Source: Catellatospora sp. TT07R-123
GTDB taxonomy: Bacteria > Actinomycetota > Actinomycetes > Mycobacteriales > Micromonosporaceae
Length of the DNA stretch: 64,000 bases
Assembly (NCBI RefSeq): GCF_018327705.1
Contig: NZ_BNEM01000001.1
Span: forward strand, 1,922,001-1,986,000
Direction of reading: 5' to 3'
Both the position numbers and the translations under genes were made by a program. Of the stretch, positions 18,530 through 26,400 are shown piece after piece (the stretch's first letter is position 1; every line of letters begins with the position of its first letter). A model generated the notes under the pieces. It searched no databases, was not told the origin of the DNA, and was given only the letters and a program-made list of their open reading frames with translations.

Positions 18530-19738
18530 GTGACCAGATCCCTGCAACGCTCGACCATCCTGATCGGACTGCTGACGGGCGCGGTCCTGGCGGTCGGCGC
18601 CATCGCGATCGCGCAGCGCGTGGACGCCAGGCCCGAGACGGCGGTGCTCGTGGTGCTCGCCGCATCGGCGGCGCTGCTGCTGCACCAACCGTTGAGCCTG
18701 CTCGGCTACCTCGGCGCCGCCCTGCTGCTGCGGCTGCCGGTCGTCACGGTGAAGCTCTCGCCGCTGAGACGCAGCTTCGTGCGGGTCGGCCCGGCGGCCG
18801 ACGCACCGCGGCTGCGGCTGCGCATGCCGCTGTTCAACCTCGCCGGCCCGGCGATGAGCCTGATCATCGCGTATGGAACATGGCTGCTCGCCCGCCACCG
18901 GACGGGCCCGGTCCAGGCCGCGCTGGACGCGGCCGCGCTGGGCGGGCTGCTGTTCGCCGGGCAGAACCTGATCCCGGTGCGGTACGGCGCCCACCGCTCC
19001 AGCGGCCGCAACGCCCTGCGCTGGCTGCTGCGGCCCGACCTGGCCCGCAGCGACGTCGCCCTGGTGCGCGAGTCCGTCGAGGACCGCGCCCTGCTCGACG
19101 ACGTCACCAGCGGCCGGCTGGAGCCCGCCGCCCTGTACGCGCTCGTCGCCGACCCGAGCCGCTCGCCGAAAGTGCTGCTCACCGCCTCCGCCCAGCTCAT
19201 CAGCCAGGCCGTACGGGCCGGGCACGACGAGACCACGCGCGCCCTGGGCAGCATCGCCGACCTCGCCCGGTCGCCCGACGTCGACCGCCGCACGGGCGGG
19301 CTGCTCGCCACGACCGTGGCGAACGCGGCCGGGCTGATCTACCTGAAAGGTCTGCGTGATCCGGCCGCCGCAGCGACGGCCGAGGACATCGCGGAGGTCG
19401 CCGAGCTCGCGCGGCTCGGGCTCGACTCCGGGCATCGGCAGGTGCTGGCGGCGCACAACGCCCTGGCCGTGGCGCAGCTCCTCCAGGGGCGCCCCGCCGA
19501 GGTGGCCGTGCTGCTGACCCCCGAGGTGGTGCGCCTGCCCGCACCGGCCCAGCACCAGGGCACGGCCATGGCCCTGCGCACGATCGCCCAGTCCTACCTC
19601 GGCGCCACCCCCGGGGCCGAGCGGGTGCTCGCCACCGCACGGTCGTACGGCTGCCCGCCCTCGCTGTGCGACCTGGCCGAGCAGCTCGTCGCCGACTCCC
19701 GCGGCCCCGGCCCGGAGCAGCCGGAATCCGGCCGGTGA
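18530..19738 (+). CDS. Membrane protein resembling M50 site-2 proteases but lacking HEXXH
   Basis: The 402-aa protein starts at GTG and has about five hydrophobic helices in its first 170 residues, with NLAGPAMSLII and NLIPVRYGAHRSSGR. These recall the GP-x-N and NL-x-P...DG motifs of M50 metalloproteases. The zinc motif HEXXH is absent; the equivalent region reads LLLHQPLSLLGYL. The C-terminal 230 residues form a helical, repeat-like cytoplasmic domain. It may be a catalytically dead M50 relative, but the assignment is tentative. It converges with the large hydrolase gene across a strong hairpin. Confidence 0.65.
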   Translation: MTRSLQRSTILIGLLTGAVLAVGAIAIAQRVDARPETAVLVVLAASAALLLHQPLSLLGYLGAALLLRLPVVTVKLSPLRRSFVRVGPAADAPRLRLRMPLFNLAGPAMSLIIAYGTWLLARHRTGPVQAALDAAALGGLLFAGQNLIPVRYGAHRSSGRNALRWLLRPDLARSDVALVRESVEDRALLDDVTSGRLEPAALYALVADPSRSPKVLLTASAQLISQAVRAGHDETTRALGSIADLARSPDVDRRTGGLLATTVANAAGLIYLKGLRDPAAAATAEDIAEVAELARLGLDSGHRQVLAAHNALAVAQLLQGRPAEVAVLLTPEVVRLPAPAQHQGTAMALRTIAQSYLGATPGAERVLATARSYGCPPSLCDLAEQLVADSRGPGPEQPESGR

Positions 19739-19742
19739 ACAT

Positions 19743-19787
19743 GGCGGGGCCGGGCGCTCGCGGACTCGTCGAGCGCCCGGCCCCGCC
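19743..19787. terminator. Bidirectional hairpin terminator
   Basis: Perfect 18-bp arms (ggcggggccgggcgctcg, 19743-19760, and its complement, 19770-19787) surround a 9-nt loop. It sits between convergent stops at 19738 and 19815, so it probably serves both genes. Confidence 0.85.
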
Positions 19788-19814
19788 GGTCGGCGGATCA
19801 GCCGGTCAAGCGGG

Positions 19815-22800
19815 TCAGGCGAACGCCTTGACCTCCAGCAGGCCGACCGAGCTGGTGCCGGTGCTGGTCAGCGCCACCCGTAGCCGGGTCGTGCTGACCC
19901 CGGTGAAGGTGACCGTGTTGTAGGCGTTCTTGGTGAGCGTGTACGCACTGGCTCCTGGCACGTCGACGTAGGCGCTGCCGTTCCAGTACTGGAGCTTCCA
20001 CGAGGACGGCATGTCGATCCCGCCCTCGTCGTCGAAGAAGTAGACGTCGGCCTTGGTCAGCGTCTGCGCCGACGACCACTGCAGCTCCGCCCACTGGGCG
20101 CCGCTGTTGGGCCAGGTGCCCCAGCGGTTGCCCGCGTTGGTGGCGCCCCAGTTGGAGCTGGTCGGCTCGTCCCCGTTGTTGATCGCCGCGCAGCTCTCCC
20201 ACGAGGACGTGTACGAGCAGCTCGGCGCGGCCGCCAGGGCCAGGTTGGTGGAGACCGGCGGCTGTACGCCCCCGCGGTTGAAGATCTTGATCTCGGTGAG
20301 GCCGGTCTTGGCACCCGAGGCGTTGGTGGCCAGCACCCGCACCCGCGTGGCGGTGACCGCCGGGAACGTGACCAGGTTGTAGTTGCCCTTCGGGGTGCTG
20401 GGCGTCTTGGCCTGGCTGGCGACGCTGACCCACGCGCTGCCGTTGTAGTACTGGACGTCGTACGACGACGGCGCCCGGTAGGTGGCCGAGGCCGGACGGC
20501 TGTCCTTGAAGAAGAGCCGCACCTCGTTGAAGGTCTTGGCGGTGCCGAGGTTGAGCTCCAGCCAGTCCTGGCTGTTGGCCGAACCGCCGGCGCCCCAGAA
20601 CGGCTCGTTCGTGGGGAAGCCGTCGACCGCACCGGCGGTGGTGGTGCCGGAGCCGGTGAACGACGCGGTGGCGGTGGCGCCGGAGGCCAGGTTGGTCAGG
20701 GCCGGCAGGGTGGTGTCGACACCGGCCTTGGCCAGCTCGTCCAGCACCCGGGCGTCGGTCTGCACGACCTGGTTCGGGGCCTGCAGGCCGGACACCGCGG
20801 TGTTGTAGGTGACCGTGCCGGTGGTGGTGACCGCGCCGGTCGCCGGGTCCCAGGTGAAGGGCACCAGCGAGCTGACCGTGGCCGCCCGGCTGCCGTTGAT
20901 GTAGATCGAGTAGCCCTCGGGCACCCCGGGGTAGCGGACCACGCCGTCGGCCGGGTCGTCCCAGACGATGGTGAGGTCGGCGTTGCGGTAGCGGATGTTG
21001 TTGACCGTGAAGTACGGCCAGTTGATGTTGATCGGGTTGAGCTCGACCTTCGCGTCGCTGCGCGGGCGCAGGCCGGCGACGTCCTCGATCAGCGTCCAGT
21101 TGCTGCTGCCGAGGATGTTGTGGTGGATCCAGGAGCGGTACGTGATCGACGAGCCGTTCCAGTCCGCCCAGAACTCGTTGGCGTCCGGCCACGACGTGTT
21201 GCCGTTGACGTACTGCGCCCAGACGTTCCAGTACAGCAGCTTCTTGTACCAGTCGGCGGTGATCCACGAGTTGGGGTAGTTGCGCAGCACCGAGCCGATG
21301 AGCCGGAACTGCACCGTGGAGTTGATGGTCGAGAAGTTGTTGCTGCCGGTGCCCGACGCCGCCTTGTCGGCCTGGTTGGCCGTGTAGAACGGGAAGATCG
21401 GGTACTGCGCCGGGTCGTCGAACAGCCGCAGCGCCTGCTTGTAGGTGGTGGTGTTCGGGATGGCGTTCACCGCGAACGGGTAGTAGATGTTGATCTCTTT
21501 CCAGGGGTTGAACGCCCCGTCGGAGGCCATCCGGTTCTGGAAGAGCTGCGTGCTGGGGTTCCACAGCACGTTGACGAACGCGGCCTGGATCTGGTCGGCC
21601 AGCGTGTTCATCTCGTTGGCCTTGGCCGTGTTGCCGACCGCGGCGTACGCCTGGGCGGCGGCGCGGGCGCCGCTGTACTGGTAGGCGGCCTCACCCCGGT
21701 CCATGTTGCCCGCGCGCCAGTGGAACGACACCGCGTCGGCGTCGTTGCCGGTGAGCGCGCCCCAGTCGTACTCGATGAGCTTGTTGTTGTTGGTGTCGTA
21801 GAACGACAGCTGGCCCTTGACGTCACCTTCGGCGTACTTGGCCAGGTTGGCCGCGATCGCGGGCTGGCCGCCGTGGATCTGGTAGCTCTTCCACGCCGCC
21901 TCGGCGATGTACTGGGTGTAGCTGTTGGACCAGTTCTCCGGGTCGCCCGGGTTGTCGACGAACCGGCCGTTCTTGGAGGTCTGCCCGACGCTGAGCCAGT
22001 CGCCGTACGCGTACAGCGGCGTGCGCAGGTACTTCAGGTCGTCGATGTGCATCGGCTGGGTCAGCGCGATCGCGTTGTTGTAGCCGAGCGCGCCCTCGAC
22101 CGACGTCGGGAACTGGAACGTCTGGCCGGGGATGTTGGCGTCGAGGTTGTTGAACCTCATCAGCCACCAGCGGTAGTAGTAGTTCTTGTTGATCGCCGGT
22201 TCGGGCGAGTTGAAGTACGGCACGTTCTGCGCCCACCACAGGTTGTAGGCCCGCACGTGGGTGGCGAACGCGGTCGCGTTGGAGTAACCGGCGTAGGCGG
22301 TGTAGTCCGTCGACGACTCGGGGATCTCGGCGGCGATGAAGCCCATGACCACCTTGGCCGTGGCCGTGGCCCCGGCGGCGATGGTGATCGACCGGTTCAG
22401 GCCGCCGCTGGAGACGGCGAACCCGTCACCGGTCAGCTTGGTGGTCAGCGTGGTCAGGCTGTTCTTCGTGCCCGCCGTGCCGGTCAGCTCGCTGCCGCTG
22501 CCGCTGGTCGCGTACGGCGACACCGCCCGCAGCGTGATCGTGGTCGAGGCCGAGCCGCTGTTGGTGATCGACAGGTTCGTGACCGCGACGTTGTTCTCGG
22601 TGATGAACTTCTGCTGCGTGATCGACACCGAGCCGCTGGTGTGCACGCTCTTGAAGTAGCTCGGACCCTGCCAGCGCTGCGCGGTCTGCTCGGTGAACGT
22701 CCCCGGGCTGGCCGTGATGGTGTAGGCGTTGTTGTCGCTGATGCTCTCCCAGTAGGCGACGTGCCCGGCGAAGCCGAGCGTGCCCGGGGTGTAGGTCTTC

Positions 22801-23117
22801 ATGAACAGGGCCCGGCCGCGGGTCATCAGGATCGCGCCGTCGGCGTCGGAGGGGTCGCTGCCGCCGGACCGGCCGAGCATCCGGTCCAGCCAGAAGTCCG
22901 TGCCGCCGGACTCCGCGTTGTAGGCGGCCTGCATCATGTTGCCCGGCGTGTAGCTCGCCGGGGCCGTGGGGACGGCCGGCCCGTTGAACGTGGGATAGCC
23001 GATGCTCTGGGCCGCCAGGGCCGGGGACTGTGCCTGTACGGCACCAACCCCGGCGGCGAGCACGACGCAGAGCCCGGCTGCCAGCGATCTGCGCTTGGCG
23101 CGCCAGATGGATGGCAT
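19815..23117 (-). CDS. Large secreted (alpha/alpha)6-type glycoside hydrolase with two F5/8C domains
   Basis: The 1100-aa protein has a signal peptide (SLAAGLCVVLAAGVGAVQAQ), a beta-rich N-terminal domain, and an alpha/alpha-barrel-like domain with many aromatic residues and EYDWGALTGNDADAVSFHW, resembling MGH1-like or GH63/65-type hydrolases. It ends with two discoidin/F5/8C carbohydrate-binding domains (from about 815 and 965; WLELNLGTAKTFNEVRLFF, WAELQWSSAQTLTKADVYFF). I cannot assign a CAZy family with confidence. GGAGGTGA precedes the ATG at 23117. It is the last gene of the arabinoside-type operon and probably releases sugars outside the cell for the upstream transporter. Confidence 0.75.
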   Translation of the reverse strand: MPSIWRAKRRSLAAGLCVVLAAGVGAVQAQSPALAAQSIGYPTFNGPAVPTAPASYTPGNMMQAAYNAESGGTDFWLDRMLGRSGGSDPSDADGAILMTRGRALFMKTYTPGTLGFAGHVAYWESISDNNAYTITASPGTFTEQTAQRWQGPSYFKSVHTSGSVSITQQKFITENNVAVTNLSITNSGSASTTITLRAVSPYATSGSGSELTGTAGTKNSLTTLTTKLTGDGFAVSSGGLNRSITIAAGATATAKVVMGFIAAEIPESSTDYTAYAGYSNATAFATHVRAYNLWWAQNVPYFNSPEPAINKNYYYRWWLMRFNNLDANIPGQTFQFPTSVEGALGYNNAIALTQPMHIDDLKYLRTPLYAYGDWLSVGQTSKNGRFVDNPGDPENWSNSYTQYIAEAAWKSYQIHGGQPAIAANLAKYAEGDVKGQLSFYDTNNNKLIEYDWGALTGNDADAVSFHWRAGNMDRGEAAYQYSGARAAAQAYAAVGNTAKANEMNTLADQIQAAFVNVLWNPSTQLFQNRMASDGAFNPWKEINIYYPFAVNAIPNTTTYKQALRLFDDPAQYPIFPFYTANQADKAASGTGSNNFSTINSTVQFRLIGSVLRNYPNSWITADWYKKLLYWNVWAQYVNGNTSWPDANEFWADWNGSSITYRSWIHHNILGSSNWTLIEDVAGLRPRSDAKVELNPININWPYFTVNNIRYRNADLTIVWDDPADGVVRYPGVPEGYSIYINGSRAATVSSLVPFTWDPATGAVTTTGTVTYNTAVSGLQAPNQVVQTDARVLDELAKAGVDTTLPALTNLASGATATASFTGSGTTTAGAVDGFPTNEPFWGAGGSANSQDWLELNLGTAKTFNEVRLFFKDSRPASATYRAPSSYDVQYYNGSAWVSVASQAKTPSTPKGNYNLVTFPAVTATRVRVLATNASGAKTGLTEIKIFNRGGVQPPVSTNLALAAAPSCSYTSSWESCAAINNGDEPTSSNWGATNAGNRWGTWPNSGAQWAELQWSSAQTLTKADVYFFDDEGGIDMPSSWKLQYWNGSAYVDVPGASAYTLTKNAYNTVTFTGVSTTRLRVALTSTGTSSVGLLEVKAFA

Positions 23118-23181
23118 GTGGTTCACCTCCACAAGTGGGGGACGGGTGTGGGGAACTGGGCTGCGGTGAGAGGTCTGTGGG

Positions 23182-23226
23182 CCCGGCCGTGCCCGCGCGG
23201 GTAGGCGGTCGCTGGGCACGGCCGGG
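23182..23226 (-). terminator. Intercistronic hairpin between permease and hydrolase genes
   Basis: Perfect 13-bp arms cccggccgtgccc (23182-23194) and gggcacggccggg (23214-23226) form a hairpin in the 131-bp gap. It may attenuate read-through into the hydrolase gene or stabilise the upstream message. Confidence 0.55.
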
Positions 23227-23248
23227 AGCTGGTACGGCTACGTCGCGG

Positions 23249-24058
23249 TCATCCCTTGAGGGCTCCCGAGGTGAAGCCGCGTACGTAGCTGCGCTGCATG
23301 AACGCGAACAGCAGCAGGCACGGCACCGCCATGAACACCACGCCCGCCTCCAGGGCGGCGTAGTCGATGGAGCCGTGGCTGGCCGTACGCATGTTCACCA
23401 CCGCCAGGGTGGTGGTGAACTTGTCGGTGGAGTTGAGCAGGATCAGCGGGGCGAAGAACTCGCTCCACGAGGTCAGGAACGCGAACAGCCCGACGGTGAC
23501 CAGGCCCGGCTTGACCGCCGGGAGCATGATCCGCAGCAGCGCCGTGAAGGTGGTGCAGCCGTCGACCTGGGCCGACTCCTCCAGCTCGCGCGGCACCGCC
23601 TCGAACGAGTTGCGCATCATGAAGATCGAGAAGGGCAGCTGGAACATGATCAGCACCAGGCTCAGGCCGATCAGGCTGTCCTGCAGGCCGATCCAGCCCA
23701 GCAGCACGTAGAGCGCGATCAGGATGGTCGCGTAGGGCACCATCAGGATCGCCAGGGTCAGCAGGAACAGCAGGTCGCGGCCGGGGAACTGGAAGCGGCC
23801 GAAGGCGTACCCGCCGAGGGTGGAGACCAGCAGGGTGCCGCCGACGGTCAGCGCGCTGACCGTGACGCTGTTGACGATGTGCTCCAGGCGGATGCCGTTG
23901 TCCGAGGTGAACAGCCGGTCGTAGTTCTCCAGCCCGAAGCCGCTCGGCGTGCGCAGCGAGGCCCAGCCGCTCCAGAGCAGCGGCGACAGGAACAGGATCG
24001 CCAGCGCGGCACCGGTGATGTAGAAGCTCCACCGGCTCACGGCGTTCGACGAGTTCAT
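23249..24058 (-). CDS. Carbohydrate ABC transporter permease (MalG type)
   Basis: The 269-aa protein has six predicted membrane helices and the EAA loop of sugar permeases at about 170-190 (EESAQVDGCTTFTALLRIMLP). The ending YVRGFTSGALKG is typical of MalG-type subunits. Together with the upstream permease and lipoprotein it forms an importer of the CUT1 class. It starts 12 bases after the MalF-type gene's stop. No ATPase gene is present in the cluster, so a shared MsmK/UgpC-type ATPase encoded elsewhere is probably used. Confidence 0.93.
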   Translation of the reverse strand: MNSSNAVSRWSFYITGAALAILFLSPLLWSGWASLRTPSGFGLENYDRLFTSDNGIRLEHIVNSVTVSALTVGGTLLVSTLGGYAFGRFQFPGRDLLFLLTLAILMVPYATILIALYVLLGWIGLQDSLIGLSLVLIMFQLPFSIFMMRNSFEAVPRELEESAQVDGCTTFTALLRIMLPAVKPGLVTVGLFAFLTSWSEFFAPLILLNSTDKFTTTLAVVNMRTASHGSIDYAALEAGVVFMAVPCLLLFAFMQRSYVRGFTSGALKG

Positions 24059-24070
24059 GCGGGGCCTTTC

Positions 24071-24958
24071 CTAACCGCGCCGGCGCAGGACGCCGAGCTG
24101 GACGACGTTGAACACGATGAGCACGGCCAGCAGGGCCACCGAGATCGCCGAGGCGGAGCCGAGGTCGAGGCGGATGAACGCCTCCCGGTAGATCAGCATC
24201 ACCAGCGAGGTGGTGCTGTTGTCGGGGCCGCCCCGGGTCAGGATCCAGAACTGGTCGAAGGCCAGCAGCGAGCCGGTCACCATCATGGTCAGCACCAGCG
24301 CGATGGTGGGGCGCATCAGCGGGATCGTCACCCGGCGGAAGGTCTGCCAGCGGGTGGCGCCGTCGATGCGGGCGGCCTCGTACACCTCCAGCGGGATGGC
24401 CTGGAGCCCGGTGAGGATGATCAGCATGTTGAACCCGGCGAAGCGCCACAGCACCAGCACGACCGTGGAGCCCAGCGCCGAGGTGGAGCTGCCGCTGGTC
24501 CACGAGACGTAGCCGTCGATGACGCCGATGCTGCGCAGCAGGTCGCTGACCGGACCGATCTCGTCCGACAGCAGGCCCAGGAACAGCAGCGAGGCGCTGG
24601 CGAACCCGACCGCCATGGGCAGCAGGAACGACGTACGCAGGAAGCCGACCCCCGGGCGCCGGTGCTGCACCAGCAGCGCCAGCCCGAACGCCACCACGAA
24701 CAGCAGCACCGTCATCACGACCGTGTAGCGCAGGGTGAACCACACCGCCGAGCCGACCAGGTCGTTGTCGGCGATGCGGGTGTAGTTGTCCGGGACGTTC
24801 ATGGTGGGCACGCCCAGCAGCGGCCACTTGTGCAGTGACATCCAGCCCACCAGCAGCAGCGGGGCGAGGAAGAACACCACGACCATGACCGCGGTCGGAG
24901 CGGCGTACGCGGCGCCGGTCAGGGCCCGCATCCGGCTGCGGCTTGCCTTCGAGGACAT
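24071..24958 (-). CDS. Carbohydrate ABC transporter permease (MalF type)
   Basis: The 295-aa protein has six predicted helices, with the EAA loop YEAARIDGATRWQTFRRVTIPLM in its second half, which contacts the ATPase. Its N-terminus is short and basic, as in CUT1 MalF-type subunits. The ATG at 24958 follows GGAG; upstream sequence in the same frame belongs to another reading of the lipoprotein gene. A strong hairpin separates it from the solute-binding gene, which would favour excess binding protein over permease. Confidence 0.92.
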   Translation of the reverse strand: MSSKASRSRMRALTGAAYAAPTAVMVVVFFLAPLLLVGWMSLHKWPLLGVPTMNVPDNYTRIADNDLVGSAVWFTLRYTVVMTVLLFVVAFGLALLVQHRRPGVGFLRTSFLLPMAVGFASASLLFLGLLSDEIGPVSDLLRSIGVIDGYVSWTSGSSTSALGSTVVLVLWRFAGFNMLIILTGLQAIPLEVYEAARIDGATRWQTFRRVTIPLMRPTIALVLTMMVTGSLLAFDQFWILTRGGPDNSTTSLVMLIYREAFIRLDLGSASAISVALLAVLIVFNVVQLGVLRRRG

Positions 24959-24992
24959 CGACTCTCCGGTTCGGGGGGTGGTTCGGGGGTGT

Positions 24993-25023
24993 GGCCCGGC
25001 CGCCGAGCGGCGGCGGCCGGGCC
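24993..25023 (-). terminator. Intercistronic hairpin after the solute-binding gene
   Basis: Arms ggcccggccgccg (24993-25005) and cggcggccgggcc (25011-25023) pair perfectly with a 5-nt loop, starting 10 bases after the lipoprotein stop. A comparable hairpin lies in the same place in the uronate transporter operon. Confidence 0.65.
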
Positions 25024-25032
25024 GGGGTGGGA

Positions 25033-26322
25033 TCAGCCCTGCTGGAGGGACTTGGTGATGGCGGTGTTGCCGTCGGTCAGCGACTTGGCCGCGTCCCCGA
25101 ACAGGGCGCCGCGGACCGTCTGGAGCCAGGGGCTCTGCGGGTCGTTGAACGAGGCGTTGAAGTTCTTCGCGTACGGCGTGACGCCCTTGGCGACCAGGCT
25201 GTTGATGGTCACGATGCGCGGGTCGGCTGCGGAGTACTTGTTCGACGCGAGGTCGGTGCGGATCGGCACGCCCTTGTTCTTGGCGATGACCTCGACCTGC
25301 GCCTCCTCGGACATGGTCCACTTGAGGAAGTCCCAGGCCTGGGCGGCCTTGGTGCTGGTGGCGCCGATGCCGATCGAGTCGCCGCCGATGAAGGTGGAGT
25401 CGCCACCGTCCGGGCCGCTGATCGGCGCGACGCCCATCTTCACGCCCTTCTCCTCGATGAGGCCCAGCCACACCGACGGGCCGGGGGCGATGCCGATCTT
25501 GCCACTCTGGAGCGCGCCGAGCCAGGTCGGACCGGCTTCGTCCTTGGATGCCGGGGCCGCCACACCCTCCTCGTAGAGGGCGCGGTAGATGCCGAAGACG
25601 TCGGCCATCTCCTTAGAGTCGATCTTGGCGTTCTTGCCGTCGGCGTCGAGGACGTTGCCGCCCGCGCCCCAGACCGAGGGCCAGAAGGTGAACTCGACGC
25701 AGCCGCCGCAGTTGCCGCCGAAGTACGTGCCGTGCACGCCCCCGCCCAGCTTGTTGATCGCGCGGGCCTGCTCGGCGAACTCCTTGAGCGACTTCGGGCC
25801 CTTCTCCGGGTCCAGCCCCGCCTTGGCGTAGAGGTCCTTGTTGTAGAGCATCACCGACATGTCGACCGTGTGCGGGACGGCGTAGTTCTTGCCCTCCCAG
25901 GTGCCGGCCCGCACGTGTCCGGGCGACACCTTGTCCTTCAGCCCGCTGGCGGCGAACTTGTCGGTGATGTCGGCCCACAGACCCTGCGAGGCGTACTGCG
26001 GGGCGAACACCACGTCGGAACCGAACAGGTCCGGCAGCGCCTTGGCGCCCGCGGCCGAGGCCAGCTTCGCCGGGTACTCCTCGTTCGGGTACGAGGTGAC
26101 GGTGACCTTGTTCTTGTGAGTGGCGTTGTAGGCCTCGGCGTACGCCTTGGACACCGACTCTGTCGCCGCCCGGGTCCACAGCGTCAGCTGGGCACCGTCG
26201 TCGACGCCGTCGGTGCCCGACGCGCCCGGCGCCGCCGGGTCGTCACCGCCGCACGCGGTCACCGATGCCAGCAGCAGCGCGACCGCGCCCAGGGCCAGGC
26301 CGCGCAGCTTCCTCACTCTCAT
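25033..26322 (-). CDS. Sugar ABC transporter solute-binding lipoprotein
   Basis: The 429-aa protein has a basic N-terminus, a hydrophobic core and a lipobox ending LASVTAC followed by GGDD, so it is a lipoprotein. The mature part is a family 1 extracellular solute-binding protein (QLTLWTRAATES, SYPNEEYPAKLASAAG, AWDFLKWTMSEEAQ). AGGAG five bases before the ATG at 26322 sets the start. Gene order behind a GH127 enzyme and before two permeases suggests an arabinose-containing oligosaccharide as ligand; this is inference. Confidence 0.93.
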   Translation of the reverse strand: MRVRKLRGLALGAVALLLASVTACGGDDPAAPGASGTDGVDDGAQLTLWTRAATESVSKAYAEAYNATHKNKVTVTSYPNEEYPAKLASAAGAKALPDLFGSDVVFAPQYASQGLWADITDKFAASGLKDKVSPGHVRAGTWEGKNYAVPHTVDMSVMLYNKDLYAKAGLDPEKGPKSLKEFAEQARAINKLGGGVHGTYFGGNCGGCVEFTFWPSVWGAGGNVLDADGKNAKIDSKEMADVFGIYRALYEEGVAAPASKDEAGPTWLGALQSGKIGIAPGPSVWLGLIEEKGVKMGVAPISGPDGGDSTFIGGDSIGIGATSTKAAQAWDFLKWTMSEEAQVEVIAKNKGVPIRTDLASNKYSAADPRIVTINSLVAKGVTPYAKNFNASFNDPQSPWLQTVRGALFGDAAKSLTDGNTAITKSLQQG

Positions 26323-26400
26323 GAGCACTCCTAATCGGTCAATTGAGCGGATTCAAGGGTGTTACCTATGGTGTTGCGTCAGGTGGTGCGTCTGAGGGGA

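Noticed and set aside
21120-23204. 694-codon plus-strand frame opposite the large hydrolase
   Set aside because: Composition is that of an antisense frame (Val, Arg, Gly, Leu in repeating patterns); no domains.
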